64,000 bases of DNA from Pollenia angustigena (lineage: Eukaryota > Arthropoda > Insecta > Diptera > Polleniidae): NCBI GenBank assembly GCA_930367215.1, contig OV884059.1, positions 16,516,945-16,580,944 on the forward strand, written 5' to 3'. How positions within the stretch are numbered: position 1 is the stretch's first letter; every line of letters begins with the position of its first letter. The notes under the pieces are model-generated. The model was given only the letters and a program-made list of their open reading frames with translations, searched no databases and was not told where the DNA came from. Position numbers and translations under genes: made by a program. Shown here piece after piece: positions 1-13,800 of this stretch.

Positions 1-110
1 ATTTTCCCCGCCCACCTTTATGCCTTTTAATTTTTAATTCTATGTTAAATACTTATCATTAGTAAATAACTTGCGAGCGAAGCCGGGGCGATCAGCTATA
101 AATTATTAAG
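1..110 (+). mobile_element. Helitron 3'-end fragment, cut by the window edge
   Basis: The stretch GCGAGCGAAGCCGGGGCG followed by CAGCTAT at about 73-99 is the reverse complement of the 3' end of the Helitron at 22204-22668, and the opening bases resemble the body of that family. The terminal CTAG is degenerate. Confidence 0.5.
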
Positions 111-698
111 ACTCAATGGAAATAAAAATGTGTAATAGAAGATTTTCAAGCAACAAGTATGTAGTTAAGTTCTTTTGTTTTAAAATCACTTGCACTTGCA
201 GTTACGTTCTTTTGATTTTTGCATATAAAATGTCTAATATTTATTATATGAGACAAACAAATTGGAGAGGACATAATTGATGGAAATATTGGAAATATTT
301 GAACCTTTTATTTGTTTCAGCTGCATTTTTTTTGTAGCGAAGTGTTTATTGCAACATTTTTGGTCTTAATTCCATATGCAAATTTTTGCTAATTTTAAGG
401 AAGCTTATCACTGTTAGATTTTACAAATGATGAAACAGATCAAATTGCTCGAAAAGGTAAAAGTAATAAAATATAGAAACCTTTAAAAAAAATTAAAAAA
501 ACGCATTTTTTTCTTTTAGCGTAATAAAAAACCTTAATGAAAAATTTTATTAAAACATGCTTTAAACGTTTCTAAACATAACTGTGATTATGATCGAATT
601 ATGTACTTTAATAATTGCAAAGATTTTCATTTATCAACATTTAAATTATTCGTTATAGAAACCCCTTCAACATTTTTCAACATTAACATATGTACATT
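111..698. other. AT-rich non-coding sequence
   Basis: Nothing recognisable: no ORF, no inverted repeat and no splice-supported exon. Confidence 0.5.
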
Positions 699-1134
699 AG
701 GGATATAACTTTTTAACAATTTTTTAAAATATCAAAATTGGCATAGCACAGTCCGATAGAGCATAAACAACTATAAGGGAACGTATATTTATTTTTTCGC
801 TAAGGTCAAAAAAGTTCACGCACCAACCGCGATGAAGTTTTGAAAATATTTAATTTTCTTTTTGGTTAAGAAAAATTAATAATATGTTTATTTAAAACAA
901 AAAATAGCTCAAGAATTTTTCCACAAACGTATCTTTTACCTTTTTTAACAAAAAATAATTAAAAAAGAATAAAAAACACCGTATAAAATTATGAATATTC
1001 AATATTGCATTGGTTTAGAAAAACCAATTGGCGCGTGAACTTTTTTGAGAAAAATTACAATAGATTATGATTTTCGTGGTTACTAGGACATGGTTGACTT
1101 CATGGCACTATGCCAAAAAATTGGTTATACCCCT
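699..1134. mobile_element. MITE with TA target duplication (mariner-like)
   Basis: Degenerate terminal inverted repeats: GGGATATAAC at the left and GTTATACCCC at the right, each bordered by TA. GGCATAGCAC / GCACTATGCC form a second matching pair inside. Non-coding. Confidence 0.55.
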
Positions 1135-1845
1135 AATGTACATACGTACAAAACTTATAATTAAATAAAATTGATTTCAAAACAATCGCAATAAATGTAA
1201 AATCTTGAGATCAAAATCAAATACTTTTAATTTTAGTTATTTAGAGAAATATTTTTGATCACATTACTTAAAACAATTTCTTTGTTAAATTTTTGCAAAC
1301 AAATGCTCATAACATTTTGACTCACTACAAATGAAGATTATACAGTTGCGGTGAAAATTCCTACAAAAAGCATTCCAACCTTAACATGCCTACAGTTACC
1401 CCATTAGCTATATTTAAAATTAAATCACTAAATACAATTGCGATGATTTTTTAAGAAAATATTTACAAAATACATTAAAATACCTCTGTATACATATATG
1501 TAGTGGTTTAACATTTATTCGAACAAATTACAACAAAATTACAATAAAAACATTTGAAAATTAAGACAACATGCAGCTGCATATAATGAATGAGGAGAAC
1601 AAGGTAAGAAACAACAAACAAGACAGGATACTAACCACCAAACATTGTTTAGATGGATGTACGTATGCGAGATGCAGCGAGATATTTAGAAAAACATTAT
1701 AAAAAAAGAAATAATTAATAGTTATTTTTTCATCAAGATCTTAACTTAATTTGGTTTTGAAAACCTCAAAATTACATGCTCTGCTGGTAACTGTAGCAAA
1801 CAGTTATTTTATAGTCTTTAACTAAAACTTCGATCCGTTTGGCCT
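1135..1845. other. 3' flank of the PHOSPHO gene
   Basis: Probably contains the 3' UTR of the minus-strand gene. Several AT-rich poly(A)-signal-like sites occur but none can be singled out. No other feature is seen. Confidence 0.4.
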
Positions 1846-3000
1846 TTAATGGACTTTGGTACTTTCAGTGTTGGCTGTTTGTGCAATTTCTGTTACGGCT
1901 GACGTTTCGTCTTTTTGTTTCTGCTGTTCTTTTTCTTCTTGTTTAACCAATTTTTCCATATGGCGTTCTAGTTGGTCCAAGAGATCAAAACCACTTTTCC
2001 AGATTATAAATTCGGCTCGTACCTTTAATTTCATGGGATTTTTAGCTAAAGTTTTAGCCATGGCAAAACCCTCACGGGCACAGGCTATATCTCGAATGCG
2101 CAATTTGGTAACGGGACAAATGTCATTGTTGCCATCGCCCACATAAATGACACGTTCATACGTGATGTTGTGGCGCAAATCTTGTTCAATCATAAAATGT
2201 TCCAATACCTTACCCTTGCACAGATTAACAGCACTTAGCCGGCAATCCGTTTGATGATGAAACGGTTTAATAGTCAGCAATCCCGATTCTTCGAATTGGG
2301 CTGGATTAGTAAAGATTTTTGTAAAATTTTGCTGCAGACCATGAGATTTTATCCATTCTTCGATAAAAATACTATTGGAATCGCTGATGACAATTAAATC
2401 GCAACCATATTTTGTATTGAGCCTCTTAAGCATTCTAACAAAACCCGGTACCTCGGGTATGCCATGTATGGTTTGTAGAATTTTTTCTGGTTTAATTTGG
2501 CAGTCATGAAGACGTCGAAATACTTCGGCCATGTACTCGGTCCAACCTTGCATCTCTATAATATCCTGCATATCTTTGGTTAGTTTTTCGGGTGGCAAGA
2601 GATCACGTATAACGGTGTCTGTATTCTGGGCTACTACTGTGTAGTCAAAATCGAAAGCAGCCAAATATTTTTTAATAACTTTATCATTCATTTTCATAAT
2701 TTGATCACCTGTTGTTGATGATGTCGCTGTTGATAAGTTGGCATCTGTTACAACTGCCGATGGAGGTGCATTTTCTTGAGATGACGTTTTTATTTCGTTG
2801 TTCATCATCTTTATCGTTTTTACATCAAACTGATGAAGACCTTTTATTGTTGCTGCTATATTTGCTAAATAGACACCTGTTTTAAATTTTGGATTTAATA
2901 ATGCGCTTTTGCCCTTCTTTTCAATTGTTGACACTGCCAATTGTTTGTTGCAACAACAGCGTAATAATAATTTTATATACATCTCAAGGCCATTCAACAT
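1846..3000 (-). CDS. PHOSPHO1/PHOSPHO2-type HAD phosphatase
   Basis: Haloacid dehalogenase (HAD) phosphatase of the PHOSPHO family, whose members hydrolyse small phosphate esters (phosphocholine/phosphoethanolamine for PHOSPHO1, pyridoxal phosphate for PHOSPHO2). Seen: motif I DFDYT (nucleophile and acid aspartates) about 117 residues from the first ATG, motif II VISDSNS, a conserved lysine region, and motif III/IV GDGNND with a following R-D pattern. The core ends in a K/E/Q-rich tail of about 35 residues. The first ATG (3000) gives 384 aa; ATGs at 2979 and 2808 are alternatives, and 2808 (320 aa) is closer to the usual family length, so the Cys-rich N-terminal stretch may be untranslated or organelle-targeting. 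No intron is seen. The gene is head to head with MKP-4. I believe the Drosophila counterparts are CG12237/CG14212, from memory. Substrate not determinable here. Confidence 0.9.
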   Translation of the reverse strand: MLNGLEMYIKLLLRCCCNKQLAVSTIEKKGKSALLNPKFKTGVYLANIAATIKGLHQFDVKTIKMMNNEIKTSSQENAPPSAVVTDANLSTATSSTTGDQIMKMNDKVIKKYLAAFDFDYTVVAQNTDTVIRDLLPPEKLTKDMQDIIEMQGWTEYMAEVFRRLHDCQIKPEKILQTIHGIPEVPGFVRMLKRLNTKYGCDLIVISDSNSIFIEEWIKSHGLQQNFTKIFTNPAQFEESGLLTIKPFHHQTDCRLSAVNLCKGKVLEHFMIEQDLRHNITYERVIYVGDGNNDICPVTKLRIRDIACAREGFAMAKTLAKNPMKLKVRAEFIIWKSGFDLLDQLERHMEKLVKQEEKEQQKQKDETSAVTEIAQTANTESTKVH

Positions 3001-4883
3001 CTGTGCGAATGCAAAATTACTAGTATTGTTTTTGTTATTGTTTATTATAAATAAGAAGAGAGATGCCAGACGTTTTGATGAACACTTAATTTGTTGCAAA
3101 AGTCACTTCCAATAGGCGGCAGCCAACCAAAGGCGCAAGCAAAAATGAATATTTTTTTTTGTTAATGAAAAAAAAACAAAGTCAATACCTATAAAAAAAT
3201 TTTTGGGACCAAATCTGAATTAGATAAAAGTAGCCATATATATATGTATATTTAGTGAATCAATATTATTCATATTATTCAAGAGGTTAGTATAAAAGAA
3301 CAAACCAAGGGACTTAAACTGTTTTATAGTAGTGAAGTGGTAATGTGTAAAAACAAACAGCTATATACAATTTTTATGATAAGAACAAAACAATTTTTTT
3401 TTTTGTAATGTACAATTTATTTTTGAGGTATAAAATTATTTTTTTTGTAATTCTTTAGAAATGAAACAAACCAAATAAAATTTTCAGTTAGTTAAACGGA
3501 AAACAACAAAAACATACGTTTAAGCGCTTACGTAGAAATTAAAATTAAGCGGCTGTGCGCGAATAACTCGTTGCAAACCCATTTTATTTGTATCATTTTG
3601 TTAGTAACTTACAACGTTCTTCCACTGGCTGACTCTTTGTCTGGCATTTCGACGGCGTTAAGGTGACTAATTTTAGGCGATTTGATGTTTAAATAGTTTA
3701 AGAGAAATAATGTTAATGGTCATCTGCAAAAAAAAAACAGTTTCTGCTAAAAGTGGCGCTTACAACGTTATTCGCTTTGCTTCAATTGTCAAAAAAAAAA
3801 AACAAACGTGAGATGGGGGAGCTAAAAACAAAAATATATACAAAAGACACATGAACGAAATGAGTGATAAAAAATAATAATAATGCGTCAATCCATATAT
3901 ACATAATTGAATGATGCATTCGGTTCACTTTGTTCAGTTGTGTGAGTTATTCAATTGGGCGAGGTCGTTTATTAAGGACAAAACACTGTTAAGCAAAACA
4001 AAATAAAAGTCACATAATGGATTGTCCGTCGGGTGGTTACTGGCTTGTCGCAAGGAACAAAATTTATTTTTTCTACATTGCAGCATTTTTTACATTTTTT
4101 TCAAATGCAGCATACAAATGGTAAACAATACTTTTCTTACTTAAATATTGGAAATTTGCTCCATAGTACAAAAAGTGACGAATAAAACCAAATAATGTTT
4201 GTTGAACTCAAAAATTGTGGATATGAGGCAATGCTCAATGGCTCAATATCTCTTAGTATTTTAATCAATTACGGATTAAGAGTTAAAAAAGAGGAAACAT
4301 TTATTATAGAATTGATTTATAACTCATTTTTGTAAGAACTTACAATGCGTTGTGCCATCAACTACCCGACGATTTTGTTTTCCTTGATTGTTGTTTGTCT
4401 TCCTTTGCGTCTTTTAAGTTAAACTTCAGCATTCGTTAATGATTATAAACGGAATCACAAAAGTTAACCTTTAACTTACCAAATAATTAAGTAATATTTG
4501 CTGATCTTATAGCTTTAAAAAATGCTTATGGAAATATAAGAATAACTTGGACTGTACAAAATGAGTTAAATGAATCGCTCACCCTAATACTTCCATTACC
4601 CAATTTCCAAAAATTTCTACGATCTGGCCTCGCTATTTTAACAGCTGTTTAATGTTTTTATATGGACAAAAAAAAAATTTGTTGTGTTTTTGCATACATA
4701 ACATAAAAAATACAAAAAAACACAACTGGAAAAAGTTGTCCAACGACGAAAACACATGTAGATACAACACAACGGTGTGGTTCTTCATTAAACACAGTCG
4801 TGGAAATAGTGTTTAGCGAAATTCATAAAAAAGTTTCAATAGTTTAAAAAATAGTGCGAAATAAAATTTTTGTTTTATTAATA
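3001..4883. promoter_or_regulatory. Shared divergent intergenic region of PHOSPHO gene and MKP-4
   Basis: The two genes are transcribed away from each other from this AT-rich interval, so both promoters should lie here. I see no clear TATA/Inr pair and no transposon with recognisable ends. 5' UTR exons cannot be placed from sequence alone. Confidence 0.5.
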
Positions 4884-7800
4884 ATGGCTACAACAGAAAA
4901 TCTAACAAAACCTAAAACTACAGTTATTTCTAAACAAAAACTGCATGATAGTGGTATTTTAACACGTGAGGATTTCGATGGTGGTCCTGTAAGTTTGGAT
5001 GAAATCGTGACTGGCTTATATTTGGGTACGTATTTTCGATGGGGTATTTTAAAATAATTAAGCTTGAACATTCTTATATGTGATATATTTTATAATAATT
5101 TAATTAATTTTATTTTTAGGTAATTTAACAGCTGCTACTAATATGGAAACTTTAAGAACGTTTAATATTACTTATATCCTTACCTTGGACTCTGTACCAT
5201 TGCCTAAACACATAACCGAAGCTTCCTTTTTAACTACCAAACATATACAAAGTAAGTTGCATTTAAGAAATTGAGATTATTATGCCACCTTAAAAAATAT
5301 ACAAAAACGGTTGATATACATACATATGTATGTATGTAGGTATACATGTCGCTCACTAAATAATAAACAGGCACAACTCAAATTTTTTAAAAATGTTTTT
5401 GTTTTGTGAAACTCAATTTTATTAAAATATTGCAACCATGTTTTTGAAGCCTGTTTCCTAGCTTTTCTAAAAAATTTTGAGTTGTGCCTGTTTATGATAC
5501 GTGTGTGAAGATAAATATGAAAAGTTAAATATGTTTTTAAAAAATATCGCATGCGATAAAAAATACAGCCAAAGCCCGGTATAACGAATGATATAATGTC
5601 AGCTCCTTTCGTTAAACTGAGAGATTCGTAATACCGAACTTGTTTTTAAATAAAAAATTAGGTACATTTATCGTTAAATCGAGCTTTTTATTAAACTTGC
5701 ATACGTTAGTACGTATTTACATAAGGGGGAAAATTATTTGCCTAAAAAATAAGTAATAAATGATTATTAGTAAGAAGCTTGCAAACTTTTTTCAACTGCC
5801 TTTTTTTTTGCAATACTCTCATCACTAAAGATTTGTGTAATCAATTTTATTTACCATCTTTTTTAAAGTGCAAATCGAAGATTGATATGCCATACTTTTG
5901 CGATATTAGAGAAAGACCTACTTACACCTTTTTACATTCTTTTAAAACTTTTATTATTTCACTGAATGATATTCTTTTTCTATTTAACATCTTGCTTCCA
6001 CGACACTTCAAACTGTGCTCTGTGCTTCAAACAAAACTCTTTTATTATGCTTAAAACTAATCTACGTGTTGTATTACTTTGTAACAAAAAAAGCACATTC
6101 AACATTTAACCATTCGTTAAACCGGGATAAACAAATGTTGATCGTTCGTTATATAAGGTAACTAATGAAAAAATTAGCTCATTCGTTATATCGGATTTTC
6201 GTTAAAGTGAGTATTTGTTATATCGAGCTTTGCCTGTATTTAAAAAAAATATCGTATGCGTATTATAAAGAAAATACGACTATTTATACGAAATTTTACA
6301 GTTTTTATGAAAAATTAATAATTTTTATTTAATATTTAAAACTATTTAGATATTTAGTTAGTCTTTTTATATTAAAATTTATGATTTTTGAAAAACACAA
6401 CTTAGAGTGAAATTCACATGAAAGTGCTGTGTGAGGGATATGGCCACTGTGTCCAAACCCTTCGATCTCAGGGAATCAAACCTAATGTATAAAAATTTTC
6501 ACAAATACAATTGGGATAAAGTGCTTATAGGTTATTGTAGCCCTGTCCATACTCTTCATTTTCCATTAGGTTTGATTCCCTGAGATCGAAAGGTTTGGAC
6601 ACAGTGGCCATATCCCTCACACAGCACTTTCATGTGAATTTCACTCTAAGTTGTGTTTTTTCAAAAATCATAAATTTTAATATAAAAAGACTAACTAAAT
6701 ATCTAAATAGTTTTAAATATTAAATAAAAATTATTAATTTTTCATAAAAACTGTAAAATTTCGTATAAATAGTCGTATTTTCTTTATAATACACATGCGA
6801 TATTTTTTTAAAATATTTTTTATCGCATGCGATATTTTTTAAAAACATATTTAACTTTTCATATTTATCTTCACACACGTGTTTATGATTTAGTGTTCGA
6901 TTTGTCCCTATGTACATATACCTATAAGGGCTATAACCAAATTTTTGGCATAGTACCACGGAGTGGCCAAGAATGTTTTAGTAATGAAAACACCTGTCTC
7001 CCATCGTTTTGCGAAAAAAAACACACGCAGGGAAGCAAATTTCTAAAACCTATCAAGAAATTTTGAACCGCGTTGATTTGTAAACCGTAGTCAAATTTTT
7101 AAATCTAAAGCAGTGGATAAATTCCAAAATACCACTTAAGAGATACGTATAGGAATATATACAAATATAAGGTGTTTATTTTTTATGCTTATTTCTATTT
7201 CTTATTTCTTTCAATTTCAAATTTGGGGTTTTAATCCATAACAAACTAATTTCCTAATTTTAAGGACTAACGGCCGATTTCACCAAGTTCAGTTATAATT
7301 AAATATTAATAATAGCTGTAAACATATATAGTTAACTGAAAGTTAAAGGAATAGTTTATTTTAACTAAAGTTGGTGAAATTGACCGTTAGTTTATTAGGA
7401 ACTTGGTTCATATGTCGCCGCCAATTCATAAAGCCATCACAAATTTCGACATTACGACCGATAAGCCTCCTCCACAAGCTATTGACGACCTACACCTCCA
7501 TGTAGGAAAGTGAAGTCTCCAGAATCCACGACGTTGTCAAAAAGTTAGGTTAAAAACGAACAGGTTAATGTCGAAGCCCGAAAAACTGTTACACGGTGCC
7601 GTTTTGCGACGCTAAACCATTTACCAATCCCGGCTAGCTGCAAAACGCGCGAAGGCATGTAAACATAGTGCCGCGGTATGCTAGTAGTGATATAGTCTAT
7701 CAGCCCCGGGGTTGCGGGTTCGATTCCCACCAGACTCTGGTTTCTTTCCTACAGACAAGCGTAGAGCTTCGCGAGGATTAGCTTAGGGATAAAAAAGACA

Positions 7801-10800
7801 CTGCCTGATTGCCTTTAAGAAATAATGACAATGACACACGAGATGCTTCTCTACCAGACCAGATTTTCGACTATGTTTTTTAATTGTCATCTAAAACCCA
7901 AATTTGTATACAGTTAGAGACTAAAGTTTAAATGCACACCTGATATATGGGGTTTAAGGAAAACTAAAGTTTTTCCGAAAATTTGTCTATGCAGATTTAT
8001 TTCTATTCATTGATAATAAACAAATAAAAAAAAGATTTGACCTAATTGTATATGTATGTACATTACAGTAATTAAATAAAAAATTACGGGGACAAAAGTT
8101 TAAATACATATGAATTATTCTTTAAAAAATTGCATCTCTTGAAAAAAAAAACAATTCGGCTAGTTTGACCCCCCTATATGGCAGCTCGCAAGCGACGTGA
8201 CATTGACAGCACCAAATCATTTGTTCCCGAAGTCGTTATTTCTGATCCCACATTTTGAAGAGCACGTTTTAGCGATTCCTTGCTAGTAATTGCTTCGTTT
8301 CTTAATTGTCGCTTGATAACATCCCAAATAAGTTCTGTGGGAATTAAGTCAGGGTTATGGAGCTGCCGTGGGGCATAATAAAGCAGCCACTCCTTCAATG
8401 AAAGTGCAATGTGCTTCGGATCGTTATCTTGTTGGATGATCCAATATACTTCAAGGTCTAGTTTGTCTACCGAAGCTTGTAAATTATTTTCTAATATATT
8501 TTAATGTTGGTGTTGATTTATTAAGCCTTCAACAAAAGGTTAATAACCAATACGAGCTGCCCCATATGCCCCTATACCATTACATATCCACCTCCAAGCT
8601 CCACAGTTAGATTTAAATTTTTTATTTGATCCATTAATAGCTTTTCGACAGAGTTTTGATACATTAATCTGTAAAAATAAGATTTTGGCAAAATTCCATG
8701 TCTGTTTCTACATATATTTATTCGCAATCTTCCACCTAAGCCTTCTAGTTTTCTCACTTATGAGTAATTTTTTCCGTAAAACGACTCAAAAGAAAAGAAC
8801 ATTATTTGTGTCAAATTATTTCTAGTTTTCCTAAGCTGTTTGGTATAGAAATCCAGCGCAATCAGTTTAGTAGAAAAAATGTTATTAACTCGAATGTCGA
8901 AAAACTTCACAAAAAAAATTTCTATTTCTATTACAAAAACAAACATTAATTGCCAACGTAGTGCAACGATTCTCAAAAATTTTGCACAAATTCGTTCTAT
9001 ATGACTGGAAATCATACTACTAGGTTAGGGAAGGTTATGCGCCCAAGGGCACACTTCCACTCGGAGACCCGTGCGGTCCATTGTGAATCCCTTCAATATA
9101 GAGGAAGAAGAAAGGAGTTGACAGATGGATTTAAGATAGTTGATAGATAATATATACCACATAGAACAGTCCCCTCATCAGAAACAACCGACCTATTTCC
9201 CCGACAAACCCCAGATCGACTCGATTACATCCAGCGATAGACACCAGTTCGTCGTGAAATTTATCTCCTAGCCATTTCGACCTGAGACCCTGCATCCTAG
9301 GACAGAGGCATAGTACATGCTCAATCGTCTCGAGCTCCTCAGAATCCTCGCATAACTGCAGAAGTCCGGTATGGTATTGTCCCCTTTACACGTAAAAGCC
9401 CTTACAGAAAAATGACCCGCTTAGAACCCTATAAGTGTCCTGAGACCACTCCTATCCAATCCTAATAGAACCCTGGTTGCCCCTGCGTCCGGACCGGGTC
9501 ATAATGCCCTAGACACCCTGCAATCCTTTCTTGACTCCAGGACCGGTTAACAGCATTGCGGAATCTATTCCTTATTGCCTCATAGTAGTGACACAAGGTG
9601 TTTTACCCCCCGTACCTTACCTCTATGTCAAGTTTCGAACCCTCTCGCGAGTTCGTCCGCCACCTCACCCTGCAGTGTCCGGGTACCCAACACAGCCTTG
9701 CCGTGAAAGCCCCCATGAGCTCTCTAAGAGCATTCCTTCACTGTGCGACCAGGCATGATCGCACCGTATACTACTAAATTTCGTTAAGATTAGCCCCACC
9801 TAATTTAATATAAAGCTCACTCTTGGCGAACATTTTTTATTTGTAATGAGTTATTCTATTGAAGTGAAACTTGGCTGTCATAATTTTATACGACTGCTAG
9901 ATTTCGTAAGGATTGGTCCATTATTTACCATAGGCCCCATATAAAGCGTACTTTTGAAAAAGACTAATGCGCCTAAGACTGCAAAGAATTATAAAACTTA
10001 CTGTTAGGTCAGTTTTTAATAAAATTGTTTTTAAATTTAGATATGTATGTATTAAACCCAATCCGGAAACTCTGGGTGGAAAGTATCAAAGATTCGACAC
10101 AGTCGAATATTGCACTCTAATTTGGTCTTTACTTAATTTCGTTTGTTCCTTCCTTTTTATTATCGAAGTAAAAATATGTATGTAAGTACATATGTACATA
10201 TGTATGTATATGGTTTAGTAGATGTTCATGTGTTTAACACATTATCCCTTTCTTTTTTTTTTACTTTTTAATTGAAGTCCCATTTTTTTAATAGAAATTC
10301 AATCATATCAATTCATTGAGTTTCTCCTAACAATATTTAGATAATGTGCCATAAGCCTAAAACAATAATAAACATTTTTCCTAACATAAACAACAAACGC
10401 TACGCTGTACGAGTATAAATAAATATACTATGTACACACATCAGTGATGGAAATTGAAGTTTGTGATTTCGGGCCGAGTTTGACACGAAATAGTGCCAAA
10501 ATGACTAAAATAGTGCCAAAATTACATTTAACATACATATCTACATTACATAGCGTCTTCACCTGATAACGGTGATCGAAATTATTGACTTGTGTATTGG
10601 CAAAAAAACTTGTAATAAGGGGGGGGGGGGGGGGAACTATCTTTCAACACAATATTATTATTTTTTTTTTTTGGCTCCATATGCGACAGTGGGAGTTAGA
10701 GGAAAACATATATGTATATATAACGTCCCCATTATTTCTAGGGTCTTTGAACATAACCTCGGACAGACGGACATTGTTAAATCAACTTCATAAGGACCCA

Positions 10801-13800
10801 GAATATACAATATACTTTATACTGTCTAAGATCAATATTGTAGAAATCACAAACGGAATGACAATCACCATGTTTTTGAAGCCAATTTTTGGCTCCTGAA
10901 AATTTTTGAATTTTGAGTAAATTTTTTTATAAAATATTATTAGTATTAATAAACCATAAAATTTACACAAGGGTTTATTACTTTTGTATCGGTTCTGTAA
11001 CCCGACAAAAGAATTATAACACATTGTACACAAATGAATTTAAATTATATTATTTGAAAAATGATCTTTTTATGAAAGGTGTTTACCTAAGTCTCACATT
11101 GATTCTGTCGCTAAATCCTGTGTCGGTAATTAGTTGAACGACTCGGTTTATATAACTAGAAAAGAGGTTTATTGATACTTTTACGTTTCCCACTTCTTTG
11201 CAAAACTCAAAAACAGCCCCAAAAATGAGCATGCAACAGTAACAGCCAGTATTCAATAGTGCCAAAAATGGCACAATTGTGCCACAATTCTCAACACTGA
11301 TACACATGTCTGTAAAATTCAGGTCTGTAATGTTATAACTTTGAAAGAATTGAATGTCTATTGTTAGAAAAAATTGAATGACAGATGAAAAAACTATATT
11401 AACAGTTCTCTTTTTATACCCACACCACAATTGTGGAGAGGGTATTATGCATTTGTGCTGATGTGTGTAACGCATTAAAATAGTGGTCCTAGACCCAGCT
11501 TAAAGTATACCGATCTACTCAGAATCACTTTCTGAGTCGAACTAACGATGTCCGTCCAGCTGGCAGGCTGGCTGTCCATGTAACCTTGTGCGCAAAGTAC
11601 AGGCCGCAATTTTGGAGATAATTTGATAAAATTTGGGTCATAGATTCTTATTGGCGCAAGGACCAATCCTATTGAAAATGGGCCGAATCGTAGGACCACG
11701 AGGGAAGATAGGGGGAAATTTCTTCCTCTCAGAAACTATCAAACCGATTTTAATGAAATTTAAAACATAGATAGAACCATATCTATATGGACACAATATG
11801 TATAAATTTTTAAAAAACCGATTTTAATGAAATTTAAAACATTGATAGATCCATATCTATAGGGACACATTAGCTATACAGTTTTTAAAAAATAGGACCA
11901 CAAGGGGAGGCAGGGAGCAATTTCTGCCTCTCACAAACTTTCAAACCGATTTTCATTAAGTTTATAAACATAGATAAATCCATATTTACATGGACACATA
12001 AGCATGATGTGTTTTTAAAAACTGTGGTGTAGGGTATCATATGGTCGGGCTTGACCGACTATACTTTCTTACTTGTTTACCTCTGTTTTTGTATTAACGT
12101 TTTAATAGATTTAGAGATGTTTTCTTTGTTTTGCTTGGTTATCTTTACAAGAAAGTTTTTCATCATTTAAATGGCTGTAATAAATACCTCTTTTGATTTC
12201 GGTTCTAGTACAAAACATAGGGCGCATATCCAAGATAAGAGACTTCTCCAAAATCATCGATCGAAAGGAAAGCAGCAAATGAGACATTGAGAAACCCAAC
12301 TTTCTGTAAAGTGCAGTTTTCGTTGGGAAAAAAGATAATTGCCTAATGAAAAAACGGCCGTTTAACTTTAATTTAATGATACCTATTTCATTTATAAAAC
12401 TGCACTAAAAACTGGGTACAGATTTCATAAATTAATTCTCTCTGATTTATATTTACCCACCTTGCATCTTTTTTTTTTTTTAGCAATGAATTGAATTTTA
12501 CATTATTGGTTAGATTCTGCCAATTTCGGTTATTTTTGAAGAATAAATTTGTTTAAATAGTTTTATGATAAATTTTTAGTGAAAGCTTAATATATCTATA
12601 GTACTTTCACCTAAATCCTTTGAATAAGTTTCTTACAAAATAAATTAATTCTTTTGAAGACTATTTAGTTTACACTTGCAACATGGTCTATTGAGCACAA
12701 CGTGTGGAGTGGTTTCAATATAATGTTTACAATACGTTGTCAATGGTTTTATTTTTTTCTCTTGATTATTTTGTTGATTCATAGAATTATAAGCAAAGAC
12801 GACACAATCCATATACATGAATATGAATATCTATGAGGAGTTCCATAACAAGCAAAAGGCTAAGAATTTTTTCATAAATCAGCCATTGTTAACGGGGGGT
12901 TTTTTCTAATATAAAAAGATTGTTTATTCATTCGGTTGATTATTGAATTGTCGTATGTGTATTCAAACTTAGTCTGGGTTTACACTATGAAAGTTTTCAG
13001 AAAGTCTGAGCTTATGGACAGGGATGTTAGATGTGACGATTTTACGTCATTTTGACGATTTTTTTCGATGAATTTACCAAAATGACGATTGACGATTTTT
13101 AATGTAGAGTCACTTAGGTTTTGACGATTTAATCCCGTCAATAAATTTATTTTAAACTTTAATCTGGCATAAATTTTATAACACTTCAATCTGGCAAGTA
13201 AAGTTTTTTCTTAGTTTGTATATGTGTGTAGAGGCGAATATATATTTACACTAGCGGACCCGACGAACTTCGCCTCGTCCCAATTTTAAGCCTTCAGACA
13301 AACTTTAGAGTAATAATACAACACAAATATTTAAATTTTCAATGTGATTTATTTGAATGGAATCAGTAAAGAGCGATTTGATGAACAATGTTTTTCGATT
13401 TGTTTTCCGGCGCAAAAACAAATAACGAAGATGGTTTCCCAACACGCGAACATGCAACGTACAGCTGACCGTGCGGAAAACAGGGAAATTCGAGATTAAT
13501 CCCACAGACTTCTAGTTATTGGCTTTGCGATTTATTGATTGTCATTGCAATTGCCAACCGAACGGGGAACAGAATCCGCTTGAATTGGAATTTGTGGGAT
13601 AAGGACTTCCTCTCCTTTGAATTTGCCCTTGATGATTGTCGCCTGAATCACATTGTTCATTAGCTTTTTGACGGACAACCGCGTACCGTTGCACATTTTT
13701 GGAGGATTGAGATTCCGTAACATTAATATGATCGATACCACCTACAGCTGTAAATTATGCGGCGGAGTTCCTGGTACATCAAGCGAGTTCAAAAATTCCG

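Larger units (their letters stand above)
5354..6895. mobile_element. Large palindromic (foldback) element, twice interrupted
   Basis: Two arms of about 330 bp are nearly exact reverse complements: the left arm is 5354-6490 after removing two insertions, the right arm is about 6567-6895, with a loop of about 75 bp. Termini are CACTAAAT and ATTTAGTG. The left arm is split by a small element at 5368-5490 and a pogo-like element at 5566-6236. No coding capacity. Confidence 0.8.

Noticed and set aside
3001..3099. N-terminal extension of the PHOSPHO frame beyond ATG 3000
   Set aside because: It begins with a TTG codon and has no family similarity.
4854..5057. Reading frame starting at GTG 4854 for the MKP-4 first exon, running past the donor
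   Set aside because: GTG is not a likely start here; ATG 4884 is in frame. The frame beyond 5025 is intron, since splicing at GTACGT restores the family sequence GNLTAATN.
7640..7760. Functional tRNA gene
   Set aside because: The B box is good, but no convincing acceptor stem or anticodon arm can be folded; kept only as a tRNA-like repeat.
10617..10636. Poly-G run as a functional G-quadruplex site
   Set aside because: A single homopolymer inside a transposon, likely slippage; no flanking regulatory context.
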